From: Sporosarcina sp. FSL K6-2383
GTDB lineage: Bacteria > Bacillota > Bacilli > Bacillales_A > Planococcaceae
Assembly: GCF_038618305.1 (NCBI RefSeq)
Contig: NZ_CP152017.1
Span: 186,001 to 250,000, forward strand
Reading direction: 5' to 3'
Length of the DNA stretch: 64,000 bases
Numbering within the stretch: position 1 is the first letter of the stretch; each line of letters starts with the position of its first letter. Of the stretch, positions 55,609-64,000 are shown one piece after another. The notes beneath the pieces are model-generated. The model saw nothing but the letters and a program-made list of their open reading frames with translations. It had not been told where the DNA came from and searched no databases. The position numbers and the translations under genes were made by a program.

Positions 55609-56079
55609 TCAGTCTAACTGCTCATAAATAAGCGTTACGAGCATCGCCTGTAAAATCCGGGCACGAAGAATATCACGTTCTGGAAGCGGCTGATAGAGCG
55701 TTGTACGATCGACAGCAGCTAAAATAAGCCTCGATTCACGCTCTGACACAACTTCCTCCTCCATCAATCTATAGACAATATCCTCAGCCATCGTAAAGGA
55801 GATTCCCGTTCGAATCCCTTCTAAAACATGTTCAATCAATTCTTTGCGCGAATTGGTCTGCACTCGAAAAATACGGATATAGCCACCGCCGCCACGCTTC
55901 GATTCAACTGCGTAACCACGTTCTACCGTAAAACGAGTTTTAATAACGTAATTGATTTGAGAAGGTACGCATTGGAACTTCTCTGCAACTTCACTGCGCT
56001 TAATGACTATTGCGCCTTTCTGTTCTTCTTCGATGATGGCCTTTAAATAACCTTCTATAATGTCAGAAATATTTCGCAT
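55609..56079 (-). CDS. ctsR: Transcriptional repressor CtsR
   Basis: 156-aa heat-shock repressor. The winged-helix region IKRSEVAEKFQCVPSQINYVIKTRFTVERGYAVESKRGGGGYIRI is characteristic, including the glycine-rich wing/thermosensor RGGGGYIRI. The C-terminal four-helix part ends LVTLIYEQLD. First gene of ctsR-mcsA-mcsB-clpC, behind a CtsR box. Confidence 0.97.
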   Translation of the reverse strand: MRNISDIIEGYLKAIIEEEQKGAIVIKRSEVAEKFQCVPSQINYVIKTRFTVERGYAVESKRGGGGYIRIFRVQTNSRKELIEHVLEGIRTGISFTMAEDIVYRLMEEEVVSERESRLILAAVDRTTLYQPLPERDILRARILQAMLVTLIYEQLD

Positions 56080-56117
56080 GTCCTCACCTCTTTCATACCG
56101 GGTGATAAGCCGTTGAC

Positions 56118-56150
56118 TTTGACTATCTTTGACTTAATTGTACATGACGC
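56118..56150 (-). promoter_or_regulatory. ctsR promoter region with CtsR operator
   Basis: Minus-strand AGTCAAAGATAGTCAAA (56118-56134) is a CtsR direct-repeat site, immediately downstream of a TACAAT -10 hexamer. It lies about 40 bp before ctsR. Autorepression of the class III heat-shock operon follows. Confidence 0.9.
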
Positions 56151-56229
56151 ACCGATTAATCTGCAATTGAAAAGCACTGCAACTCGTAGTATCGACATGT
56201 TTGGCTATCATTTAATCATCATACAAAAA

Positions 56230-56262
56230 CGGAGTACACGAGAAATCTCTCTGTACTCCGTT
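56230..56262 (-). terminator. Intrinsic terminator after the 560-aa membrane protein gene
   Basis: ACGGAGTAC arms on the minus strand with an AGAGAG/CTCTC-type inner stem, followed by TTTTT. It ends the transcript 7 bp after the stop codon and precedes the ctsR promoter region. Confidence 0.85.
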
Positions 56263-56268
56263 ACCTAA

Positions 56269-57951
56269 TTATTTCATACTGTTATTCGTCAAGGCTTTCA
56301 CCGGTAAGAAAAGCTCACCTGTCTCTATATACGTAATCGCCAATTGATCGCCTTCTTGAATGTAAATTGCAAGTGGCACCATTTCAGATGACACGCTAAA
56401 GTTCCGTCCATCAGCAGCCAAAAACGACACTAATGTAAAGTCACCGACACGTTCTTTGAAAACACGCACGACAGTCACCGACGTTTGCGCCTCTTCAGCG
56501 CCCGAACTACCATCGACAGTACTGCCTCCGCGTTGAAGTGCTGTTTTATACAATTTCAATGCTTCGTTCGGAGTATTTCCATACACCGAAATTTCCGGAT
56601 TTGCTGCAGATACGATGAAATAATTTTGCAAAAATCCGTTTGAATCGAGCACCGGAGTCAACCAGCTGGCTTCCCCGTAGAAGTTGTACAGCACCGGCAT
56701 TTCACCGGACCATTTCTTTTCGATGAATTTCTTTTCAATGATTTGAAGTGCCCCTTGCGAATCCATATAGGACTCCTCCAGATTGCCCGTATAATACGTT
56801 GCTTCACCCGTCCGACCATCCGTCAAGGCATAACCAAGCATCGAATCGACGCCTTCTTTCGGACTTGTAAAATCAGTGAAGTAAAACATATGACCATTCT
56901 CGTCAAAAATCGGACTCACATTAGCTTCGGTCCCTTCATCTGACGGCAATTTCACATCTTTTTTCCCGAATACCGAATTCCAGAATCCGTGAACATAGTT
57001 ACCAAAATAACTATTTTGTAAACTAACTGCTTCAGGCGAAACAGCACCATCGATAAATGCAGGTACATCCGCAAGTGCATATTTCGCCATCTCTCCCGTC
57101 GCCGGATCAACCACTACAATCCCTTGAACATCAAAGCCGTTGCGTGCCGTAATAAAGTTCCCGTATGAGCGGATATAATAAGGCACTCCTTCATTATCAA
57201 TTTCTAGCTGGACATCCCCGTAGAAAATGAGATTCGGCATTTCCATCCGCATATGACGCTCCACTTGCTTGTGGAAAAACGATGAAGGCGTATAAGTCAT
57301 TTCAACCTTCACGAATTTCGGATTATCTGCCGAATCAGTCGCACTCATTGTGAAATACCCAGGTGTTGTTTTCCCAGCCCACCACTTGAAAAGACCCGAA
57401 AATTCAACAGGTGCGATGTAGACAAAATCATCGCCAACTTTTTGAATTTGTAAATTGCCTAATTCATAATAACTCGTATTCGGTACTTGACCGAACGCTT
57501 TCTTCATCTTGTTACGTGCAAACTTCGGCGGCACACTTGCCGGTGTTTTCGTTTCATCAAACGCTTTGATTTCCACCTGCTGATCCATCTCGACAGCCTT
57601 GTATTTCTGATCTGCGTTGAATAAAGGCGCGCTGAGGATATAAGCACCGAAAGCAATTGCTCCTAGTAATAAGACAATCTTAAATTTGCGGTCTTTACTC
57701 CCCGCAACAACTGCGCCCAATAAAGTGACCACGAGTAGCGGACCCCATAATGACGTCCAGTTGCGATCCATATTGGTTAGATAATAAAAGGCAAACACGA
57801 GTATTGTACTTACAACAGCAGTGCTAGCCACAGCCGCGACCTTGTTAAAAGAAACCGGCTCTTTCGTCTCCTTTTTGTTCAACACAAACGGGACAATAAT
57901 TAAACTTGACACAATCCCTGTAATGATTGAGAAGATAAGTAAATTAATCAT
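56269..57951 (-). CDS. Membrane protein of unknown function with a large non-membrane domain
   Basis: 560 aa, not recognised. Four hydrophobic segments lie within the first ~115 residues (about 3-24, 38-60, 66-84 and 92-112), followed by a roughly 400-residue soluble part rich in Gly, Phe and Tyr. Repeated GNF/GDVQ patterns and phrases such as DNPKFVKVEMTYTPSSFF and VYGNTPNEALKLYKTALQ are present, and a small OB-like end (RVGDFTLVSFLAADGRNFSVSSEMV). The topology suggests an extracytoplasmic domain. It is a single-gene transcript with its own terminator, between ctsR and a small membrane protein. Confidence 0.75.
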   Translation of the reverse strand: MINLLIFSIITGIVSSLIIVPFVLNKKETKEPVSFNKVAAVASTAVVSTILVFAFYYLTNMDRNWTSLWGPLLVVTLLGAVVAGSKDRKFKIVLLLGAIAFGAYILSAPLFNADQKYKAVEMDQQVEIKAFDETKTPASVPPKFARNKMKKAFGQVPNTSYYELGNLQIQKVGDDFVYIAPVEFSGLFKWWAGKTTPGYFTMSATDSADNPKFVKVEMTYTPSSFFHKQVERHMRMEMPNLIFYGDVQLEIDNEGVPYYIRSYGNFITARNGFDVQGIVVVDPATGEMAKYALADVPAFIDGAVSPEAVSLQNSYFGNYVHGFWNSVFGKKDVKLPSDEGTEANVSPIFDENGHMFYFTDFTSPKEGVDSMLGYALTDGRTGEATYYTGNLEESYMDSQGALQIIEKKFIEKKWSGEMPVLYNFYGEASWLTPVLDSNGFLQNYFIVSAANPEISVYGNTPNEALKLYKTALQRGGSTVDGSSGAEEAQTSVTVVRVFKERVGDFTLVSFLAADGRNFSVSSEMVPLAIYIQEGDQLAITYIETGELFLPVKALTNNSMK

Positions 57952-58033
57952 CTAAAACACTCTTTTCTATAGCAAAGATTTTTTTCACATATCTCTTATA
58001 CGATTAGACTATAGAATCGTTTCACTTTTCACG

Positions 58034-58060
58034 AAAAAACCACCAGCAAAATTCGCTAGC
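58034..58060 (-). terminator. Terminator after the small membrane protein gene
   Basis: ACCGCTAGC pairs with GCTGGTGGT (with G-U and one bulge) on the minus strand, followed by TTTTTT, 10 bp after the stop codon of the 64-aa gene. Confidence 0.7.
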
Positions 58061-58069
58061 GGTCTCTTT

Positions 58070-58264
58070 TCATTTATTCTTCTCTTCATCTTTTGGAAAT
58101 AAAAAGTAAGCTAAAATTCCACTGACGGCCATTGCACCTAGCGTAATATAAATGCGAGACATAGGCGGGACCTCTTGGTGGTTCTTGTTCAACATCATAA
58201 TACTAACCGTCCCGACAATCATCATGATGGGAATAATATATTTAAATGCTCTCAACTCGTTCAC
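58070..58264 (-). CDS. Small membrane protein, unknown
   Basis: 64 aa with two hydrophobic helices (roughly residues 8-24 and 38-56) separated by the polar loop NKNHQEVPPMS, ending FPKDEEKNK. No family recognised. It has a terminator and lies divergent from metH, with an AGGTGA ribosome-binding site, so it looks like a real gene rather than noise, but expression evidence is lacking. Confidence 0.6.
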   Translation of the reverse strand: MNELRAFKYIIPIMMIVGTVSIMMLNKNHQEVPPMSRIYITLGAMAVSGILAYFLFPKDEEKNK

Positions 58265-58326
58265 CTTCTGTTTGTCATATTATCTTCATCTTACCATAGA
58301 CTTTCTAGCTTTCTACAAAGGATTGC

Positions 58327-58355
58327 TTGACGGAAGCAAATTATAACGTTATGAT
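58327..58355 (+). promoter_or_regulatory. Promoter of metH
   Basis: TTGACG (58327-58332), 17-bp spacer, TATGAT (58350-58355), 70 bp upstream of the SAM riboswitch. A partial copy of the dispersed repeat tail (CCTCCGGCGGA, 58392-58402, minus orientation) lies between promoter and riboswitch. Confidence 0.7.
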
Positions 58356-58421
58356 AATTTCAATTATTCAACTTTATCCAGCGAGGGTTTGCCTCCGGCG
58401 GATTTCACAATTTCATAATTA

Positions 58422-58580
58422 TTCTTATCAAGAGAAGCAGAGGGAACTGGCCCTATGAAGCTTCAGCAACCTGCCTATATGGACTGGTGCTAATTCCAGA
58501 AGAATCCCCGTGGTTCTGAAGATGAGAAGGGACAACTACGTAAACTCGTAAAGCCTTCTTTATTTGAAGGCTTTTTTTAT
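58422..58580 (+). promoter_or_regulatory. SAM-I riboswitch (S-box) with terminator
   Basis: CTTATCAAGAGAAGCAGAGGG, then GCTTCAGCAACCTGC, GGTGCTAATTCC and GATGAGAAGG are the conserved S-box segments. The expression platform terminator is AAGCCTTC/GAAGGCTT with seven T (58551-58581). When SAM is high, metH transcription ends here. Confidence 0.95.
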
Positions 58581-58628
58581 TTTCTTAAAAGCTACAAAAT
58601 AATTGATGTAAAGAGAGAGTGATGAGCT

Positions 58629-61600
58629 ATGCCGAGACACCCTATTGAAGAACAACTACAGAAAAGAATACTTATTATGGATGGCGCAATGGGAACCATG
58701 CTACAAAATGCCAACCTTTCTGCCGAGGATTTCGGTGGTGAAGAATACGATGGCTGTAATGAGTATTTAAATATCGTAAAGCCCGATGTCCTAAATCGCA
58801 TTCACCGCGAATATTTGGAGGCTGGCGCAGATATCATCTCCACAAACACATTTGGCGGAACACCCATTGTTCTCGATGACTATGATTTGGGTGAACGAGC
58901 ACATGATATTAACTTCCATGCTGCGCAAATAGCTAAAAAGTGTGCGGAAGACTTTTCTACACCTGAATGGCCGCGTTTCGTTGCAGGTGCAATGGGCCCA
59001 ACGACCAAAACATTATCCGTTACAGGCGGAGCTACATTTGATGGCCTGACACAGGACTTTTATATACAAGCAAAAGCATTGATCGAAGGCGGCTGTGATT
59101 TGCTATTGATGGAAACGAGCCAGGATATGTTGAATGTCAAAGCCGGCACATTAGGGATCAAGCGTGCATTTGAGGAAACAGGACTAGAATTACCTGTTAT
59201 GATTTCTGGAACAATTGAGCCAATGGGAACAACATTAGCTGGTCAAAGCATTGAATCATTTTATATTTCAATCGAGCATATAAAACCACTATCTGTTGGC
59301 CTGAACTGTGCAACAGGTCCGGAGTTCATGACAGACCACCTTCGCTCACTATCAGACCTAGCCACAAGTTATGTCAGTTGTTACCCAAATGCTGGGCTTC
59401 CAGACGAGGAAGGTCATTACCATGAATCACCTGAGTCTCTCTCTAAAAAACTACAAGGCTTTGCTGATAAAGGTTGGTTAAATATCGTAGGGGGCTGTTG
59501 CGGAACAACACCTGAGCATATCCGTGCGATTCGTGAAGTAGTCGCTGATAAAAAGCCGCGCCAAGGTCCCGAAACGATTCACGGTCATGTCGTATCGGGT
59601 ATTGAACCAATACTGTATGACGACTCTATGCGTCCGCTATTAATTGGCGAACGAACAAATGTTATCGGGTCTCGGAAATTCAAACAGCTAATCGTTGACG
59701 GCAAATTTGAAGAAGCATCCGAAATTGCGCGTGCACAAGTAAAAGGTGGCGCACACGTCATTGATATTTGTCTAGCTAATCCAGATCGTGACGAGTTAGA
59801 GGATGTCACAAAATTCATGAAGGAAGTTGTCAAAAAAGTGAAAGTGCCTCTCGTCATTGATTCCACAGACGAGAAGGTTATTGAAGAAGCATTAAAATAT
59901 TCACAAGGGAAAGTCATCATTAACTCCATCAACTTGGAGGATGGCGAAGACCGCTACGATGCTGTAATGCCACTTGTCAAAAAGTTTGGTGCAGCTGTCG
60001 TTGTTGGGACAATCGACGAACCTGGAATGGCGGTTACGCGTGAACGGAAACTCGAAGTTGCAGAGCGTTCTTATGATCTTCTTGTCAATAAATGGGGACT
60101 ATCGCCAGAAGATATCATTTTCGATCCACTTGTTTTCCCAGTCGGTACAGGAGACGAGCAATACATCGGGTCTGCCGTAGAAACGATTGAAGGTATTCGT
60201 CTCATTAAAGAAAAGTTACCACGCGCCTTGACGATTCTCGGTGTCAGTAACGTGTCATTCGGTCTGCCCCCTGTCGGCCGTGAAGTATTGAATGCTGTGT
60301 ATTTATATCACTGTACGCAAGCAGGTCTCGACTATGCAATTGTCAATACGGAGAAACTAGAACGCTATGCTTCTATTCCGGAAGCCGAAATTAAAATGGC
60401 CAATGATTTACTATTCAACACAACAGATGAAACGCTTGCCGAATTTACTAATTTCTATCGTGGCAAGAAAAAAGAGAAAACAGAAGATGATATTCCAAAA
60501 ACCGTTCCAGAACGCCTAAGCTATTATATCGTCGAAGGAACAAAAGAGGGCTTAATTCCTGACTTGGAAGCCGCCCTCGAGATGTATGATGCACCCCTTG
60601 ACATCATTAATGGACCATTGATGGCTGGTATGGCTGAAGTGGGACATTTATTCAATACGAACAAACTAATTGTTGCAGAAGTACTTCAAAGTGCTGGTGT
60701 GATGAAAGCATCCGTGGCGTTCCTCGAGCAGTTCATGGATAAAGCCGAGGGTGACACAGGTAAAGGGAAAATTGTTTTAGCGACTGTTAAAGGTGATGTC
60801 CATGATATCGGGAAAAACTTAGTAGAAATCATCCTAAGCAACAACGGCTTCACAGTCGTTGATATTGGTATTAAGGTGACACCTTCAACACTGATTGACG
60901 TCATTCGAAAAGAAAAGCCTGATATTATCGGCTTGTCTGGATTACTCGTCAAATCTGCCCAACAAATGGTGCTCACCGCCCAAGACTTTAAAGCGGCGGG
61001 CATTGATTTACCGATTATGGTTGGTGGGGCTGCACTGACCCGCCGATTTACCGATACAAAAATTGCCGCAGAATACGATGGACCTGTGCTGTATGCCAAA
61101 GATGCGATGTTCGGACTCGAACTTGCCAATCGACTTCAGAATAAAGAAGAAAAAGCAGCTTTGCTCATTGAATTGGATGAACAACGTACAAAACGTGCGG
61201 AAAACGATGCCATTAAAGCAGCGAAGCTAGCAGATGCTCCAGAAGTAATTGCACCAAAGCCTGTAAAAACCGTACGTGAAGATGTACCCGTCGTAGTTCC
61301 AAAAGATTTACGCCGCCGCATTCAAAAAGACTATTCCGTTCCCCATCTCTATCCGTATGTCAACATGCGGACATTAATTGGTCACCATCTTGGGCTGCGG
61401 GGCAATGTTAATAAAATGTTGGAAAATAAAGAGCCGCGTGCGGTGGAGCTACATGAAATGGTTACTCAATTTTTAGAATCTGGTAACTTGTCGGCATCTG
61501 GACTTTATCAATTTTTCCCAGCACAATCTGATGGCGATGATGTCATCGTGTACGATCCAGAAGACGTGACAAAAGAAATTGAACGCTTCACATTCCCTCG

Positions 61601-62075
61601 CCAAAGCAAAGAGCCATTCCTTTGCCTAGCTGACTATTTGAAACCAGTGTCTAGTGGTGTGATGGATTATGTTGGCTTCATGCAAGTGACTGCAGGACAC
61701 GGCGTTCGAGCTTTCGCCGACAAGTTTAAAGCAGAAGGTAAGTTCCTGGAGAGCCATGCGTTCCAAGCAACTGCGCTTGAGCTTGCAGAAGGGTTTGCAG
61801 AACGGATTCACCAAGAAATGCGCGACCACTTGGGTACTCCAGATCCAACGGACTTTACAATGCTTGAACGCTTTGCGGCAAAATACACGGGACAACGCTT
61901 CTCGTTCGGCTATCCCGCATGTCCAAATTTAGACGACCAAGCAAAGTTATTCAAACTATTAAAACCTGAAGATATCGGCGTCCATTTAACAGAGGAATTC
62001 ATGATGGAACCAGAAGCATCTGTTTCTGCAATTGTTTTCGCCCATCCAGATGCAAGGTATTTTAATGTCGATTAA
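58629..62075 (+). CDS. metH: Cobalamin-dependent methionine synthase
   Basis: 1148-aa modular enzyme transferring a methyl group from methyltetrahydrofolate to homocysteine. Homocysteine domain (1 to ~320) with zinc ligands in GLNCATG (~227) and GGCCGT (~289-290); pterin domain (~340-610, [16 protein letters not shown]); B12 cap and B12-binding domain with DVHDIGKN, axial His near 725, and GLSGLL; C-terminal SAM-activation domain (~890-1148) with [18 protein letters not shown]. Complete, no truncation. The only major plus-strand gene here, regulated by the SAM riboswitch. Requires B12. Confidence 0.98.
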   Translation: MPRHPIEEQLQKRILIMDGAMGTMLQNANLSAEDFGGEEYDGCNEYLNIVKPDVLNRIHREYLEAGADIISTNTFGGTPIVLDDYDLGERAHDINFHAAQIAKKCAEDFSTPEWPRFVAGAMGPTTKTLSVTGGATFDGLTQDFYIQAKALIEGGCDLLLMETSQDMLNVKAGTLGIKRAFEETGLELPVMISGTIEPMGTTLAGQSIESFYISIEHIKPLSVGLNCATGPEFMTDHLRSLSDLATSYVSCYPNAGLPDEEGHYHESPESLSKKLQGFADKGWLNIVGGCCGTTPEHIRAIREVVADKKPRQGPETIHGHVVSGIEPILYDDSMRPLLIGERTNVIGSRKFKQLIVDGKFEEASEIARAQVKGGAHVIDICLANPDRDELEDVTKFMKEVVKKVKVPLVIDSTDEKVIEEALKYSQGKVIINSINLEDGEDRYDAVMPLVKKFGAAVVVGTIDEPGMAVTRERKLEVAERSYDLLVNKWGLSPEDIIFDPLVFPVGTGDEQYIGSAVETIEGIRLIKEKLPRALTILGVSNVSFGLPPVGREVLNAVYLYHCTQAGLDYAIVNTEKLERYASIPEAEIKMANDLLFNTTDETLAEFTNFYRGKKKEKTEDDIPKTVPERLSYYIVEGTKEGLIPDLEAALEMYDAPLDIINGPLMAGMAEVGHLFNTNKLIVAEVLQSAGVMKASVAFLEQFMDKAEGDTGKGKIVLATVKGDVHDIGKNLVEIILSNNGFTVVDIGIKVTPSTLIDVIRKEKPDIIGLSGLLVKSAQQMVLTAQDFKAAGIDLPIMVGGAALTRRFTDTKIAAEYDGPVLYAKDAMFGLELANRLQNKEEKAALLIELDEQRTKRAENDAIKAAKLADAPEVIAPKPVKTVREDVPVVVPKDLRRRIQKDYSVPHLYPYVNMRTLIGHHLGLRGNVNKMLENKEPRAVELHEMVTQFLESGNLSASGLYQFFPAQSDGDDVIVYDPEDVTKEIERFTFPRQSKEPFLCLADYLKPVSSGVMDYVGFMQVTAGHGVRAFADKFKAEGKFLESHAFQATALELAEGFAERIHQEMRDHLGTPDPTDFTMLERFAAKYTGQRFSFGYPACPNLDDQAKLFKLLKPEDIGVHLTEEFMMEPEASVSAIVFAHPDARYFNVD

Positions 62076-62087
62076 TTAAAAAAAGAA

Positions 62088-62132
62088 GCGTTTCCGTCAG
62101 TCGATTAACCAACTGACGGGAACGCCTTTTTT
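62088..62132 (+). terminator. Intrinsic terminator of metH
   Basis: GCGTTTCCGTCAGT pairs with ACTGACGGGAACGC with one mismatch around a 10-nt loop, followed by TTTTTT, 13 bp after the stop codon. Confidence 0.9.
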
Positions 62133-62218
62133 AACTTTAGAAAAATACACTCGTCTTTGATTTCAAAATGCTAAGAGCTGGCGAGAACATTACATTTTTC
62201 ACTTATTTATCTCCATTG

Positions 62219-62653
62219 TTATCGGCCAAACCCACGACCGAATCCACGACCGAATCCGCCACCGAATCCCATTCCAGGGCCAGGGCCTCCAAAACCTGGT
62301 CCGAAACCACCTCCTGGGCCACCAAAACCCGGTCCGCCCCCTGGGCCAAATCCACCACCAAACTGCTGACCACCACTAGGGAATACCGTTGAACCTGGTA
62401 CCGTTCTAGTCGTTTCCGTCACATAGTTACGCGGCACCACCACAGTGTGCTGTCGGTTCACGTTGACAATCGGATGAATAACAGGAACTTCCTGCCGAAC
62501 GAACGTATCGTGGCATCGGTATTGCGTCGGACACACAATGGGTTGCATTTGATTACTCGGTCGCATCTGATTACAATTGCACTGACCATGCATCCGATTA
62601 CACCCACACATCCCCTGCATCTGGTTAGAGTTCCATTGTCCATGTTGCATCAT
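62219..62653 (-). CDS. CotD-like spore coat protein with Gly-rich C-terminal tail
   Basis: 144 aa. The core PIVCPTQYRCHDTFVRQEVPVIHPIVNVNRQHTVVVPRNYV resembles CotD-family coat proteins, preceded by a Cys/Met/Gln-rich stretch (MHGQCNCNQMR). The final ~55 residues are almost pure Gly, Phe and Pro with GFGR triplicated at the end. Such tails are low complexity and may differ in copy number between strains. ATG at 62653 lies behind GGAGGAGGTG; longer frames are unlikely. It implies a spore former. No sigma-E/K promoter could be assigned with confidence. Confidence 0.75.
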   Translation of the reverse strand: MMQHGQWNSNQMQGMCGCNRMHGQCNCNQMRPSNQMQPIVCPTQYRCHDTFVRQEVPVIHPIVNVNRQHTVVVPRNYVTETTRTVPGSTVFPSGGQQFGGGFGPGGGPGFGGPGGGFGPGFGGPGPGMGFGGGFGRGFGRGFGR

Positions 62654-62742
62654 ACTCTCACCTCCTCCTTCTATTAGATGTGAGAAGTAGAGGGACAAAC
62701 GGGCGAGCAACTAGACCGGAGAGAAAATGCCAGAATCTACGA

Positions 62743-63846
62743 TTACACTTTTCTCATTCTAACGGCAGATGTCAATAAACGCATTGCACCTATGACTAGG
62801 GGAACAACACAGATGGCAAATATCAACAACATTAATTTTTCAAATGAAGCTAGATTCCCTGCCTGAAACGATGAATAATTCGCCACAAGGATTACTACTA
62901 CCCACGCCCCTACAAATAATAAATCCAAAGCAGCGGCTTCCAGTAACTTCCGAGCCCGCATTTTATTCCCCTGATTGCTATTTGTAAATTGCGGAGGTTT
63001 ATCCCCCTTATTGTATGACTGCGCCCATAACGAGTACTTCATAAACCGTAATCCGTTCGTAAGCTTCAGCTGCCAGCCAGCACCTTTATGCATGTCAAAG
63101 TAAGCGGGTGATGTTGTCCAGTGGTAATCCAGTATATAAGCTATCTGTCTAGGCTGTCCTTTTTCAAAAATAAACTTGAAACCTTTGATTTGGACTAGTA
63201 CATGTCCTTGCGCCGCCATCTTTGTCAACCATTTTCCTAATCTATCCGGAGCATCCATCCAACCTATTCGCCACTTGACGAATGTTTCACCCAATGGCTC
63301 AGCCAAGTCTATATGCGCATACTCCTCCCCATAAAGTTGTTTTTCAGCCACATTTACTTTATCGGATACATAAATGAAAAGTACTATAGTAAAGATCATA
63401 AGTCCGATTAAGATTGCGCCTATTAACCAATGGATATTCAGCTCACCACCTGGCGGCCCGACTATTAATAAGAAGAAAGCAATAAATAACGACAACTTCG
63501 TCATCCAACTCAATACATTTTGGTGAACGCGATTACGCCTTAGTCTATTTTCAGGTGAGGGAAATGCCTTTATATCAGCAAGTGAGTTCTTCACAAATTT
63601 CCATCTTTGGTCGGAAGCAGCAACTTCCCAACCGGCATTTTCCAAGCCTTTCGGTAGTACACTCTCCGATTTATCATAAACAACTTGGTAGTTTGCCTCT
63701 TCAGCATCCCCACTCGCAAACGTGAAAATTCGAGTCAACCGATTCATAGCCGTTAAATGCTGACCTTCCGCTGCCATTTCCGACAGCCAACGCTCCGTCT
63801 TTTCCACATCATAACTCCAAAGTGGTCGCCATTTTTTTATTGTCAT
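62743..63846 (-). CDS. DUF2812 domain protein (two copies)
   Basis: 367 aa. Two DUF2812-like halves: WRPLWSYDVEKTERWLSEMAAEGQHL (residues ~6-31) and WRIGWMDAPDRLGKWLTKMAAQGHVL (~192-217), each with a hydrophobic region (about 118-160 and 310-360, with two helices each). In other Firmicutes such genes often follow PadR-family regulators, but none is visible before the edge. Function unknown; probably membrane-associated. ATG behind GGGGGGATT. Confidence 0.75.
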   Translation of the reverse strand: MTIKKWRPLWSYDVEKTERWLSEMAAEGQHLTAMNRLTRIFTFASGDAEEANYQVVYDKSESVLPKGLENAGWEVAASDQRWKFVKNSLADIKAFPSPENRLRRNRVHQNVLSWMTKLSLFIAFFLLIVGPPGGELNIHWLIGAILIGLMIFTIVLFIYVSDKVNVAEKQLYGEEYAHIDLAEPLGETFVKWRIGWMDAPDRLGKWLTKMAAQGHVLVQIKGFKFIFEKGQPRQIAYILDYHWTTSPAYFDMHKGAGWQLKLTNGLRFMKYSLWAQSYNKGDKPPQFTNSNQGNKMRARKLLEAAALDLLFVGAWVVVILVANYSSFQAGNLASFEKLMLLIFAICVVPLVIGAMRLLTSAVRMRKV

Positions 63847-63892
63847 TGGAATCCCCCCTCATGCTTGATTATTCCAACAATAAATCCTGTAA

Positions 63893-64000
63893 TTATCCCC
63901 TGCGCATTCTGAACGCATATTTCATCGTGCGAGTCATGATTAATAGTGGAGACGATAAAGAAAGGATGAATGCTACAAATATAACTTTATTGAACATACT
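63893..64000 (-). CDS. Partial ORF at the window edge, short membrane-type C-terminus
   Basis: A minus-strand frame is open from the edge to a TAA; it reads ...MFNKVIFVAFILSLSSPLLIMTRTMKYAFRMRRG. One hydrophobic segment and a basic end suggest the C-terminus of a membrane protein, or a 34-aa small protein starting at the Met near the edge. It ends 46 bp before the DUF2812 gene. No identity assigned. Confidence 0.4.
   Translation of the reverse strand, partial: SMFNKVIFVAFILSLSSPLLIMTRTMKYAFRMRRG

Noticed and set aside
62655..62700. Sigma-K-like promoter for the CotD-like gene
   Set aside because: A CATC..TA sequence exists but has no matching -35 and would place the start site inside the ribosome-binding site.

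Overview
The window carries the conserved translation/transcription super-cluster of a low-GC, spore-forming member of Bacillales. It reads almost entirely on the minus strand, so it is the reverse complement of the usual Bacillus subtilis orientation. Gene order (ctsR-mcsA-mcsB-clpC-radA-yacL-ispD-ispF-gltX-cysE-cysS-mrnC-rlmB-rae1-sigH-rpmG-secE-nusG-rplKAJL-ybxB-rpoBC-rplGB-rpsLG-fusA-tuf-S10/spc/alpha operons-ecfA1A2T-truA-rplM-rpsI) follows B. subtilis closely. Protein character, a CotD-like coat protein and a B12-dependent MetH suggest a Planococcaceae genome such as Sporosarcina; the genus is inference only.

Layout from low to high coordinate: 1-2.4 kb, tail of a PBP-like regulator and modABC molybdate transport with a clear promoter/operator; 2.6-3.7 kb, a lactonase; 3.8-4.0 kb, a tandem repeat array; 4.1-8.35 kb, rpsI, rplM, truA and the ECF transporter core; 8.8-23.1 kb, alpha, spc and S10 ribosomal operons; 23.5-28.3 kb, the str operon; 28.4-35.7 kb, rpoC and rpoB; 35.9-40.4 kb, ybxB, rplL/J/A/K, nusG, secE and rpmG; 40.5-49.5 kb, sigH, RNA-processing genes, cysS/cysE under a Cys T-box, gltX, isoprenoid genes and yacL; 49.6-56.1 kb, radA and the CtsR heat-shock operon; 56.3-58.3 kb, two unknown membrane proteins; 58.4-62.1 kb, plus-strand metH behind a SAM riboswitch; 62.2-64 kb, a CotD-like coat protein, a DUF2812 protein and a partial ORF.

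The coding part is mostly housekeeping. The less ordinary material is between genes. A modular, dispersed, strongly structured repeat family has at least five substantial copies plus fragments, and its stems show compensatory base changes between copies. It sits inside otherwise conserved operons (rplQ/ecfA1, rpsG/fusA, gltX/cysE, ispD/ispF, ctsR/mcsA). The expected map gene between adk and infA survives only as a decayed remnant. disA is missing between radA and yacL. There is an apparent structured RNA with a terminator between rplQ and ecfA1, a perfect 13-bp inverted repeat over the mod promoter, and a second CtsR box directly upstream of clpC. I did not see a new multi-gene system.
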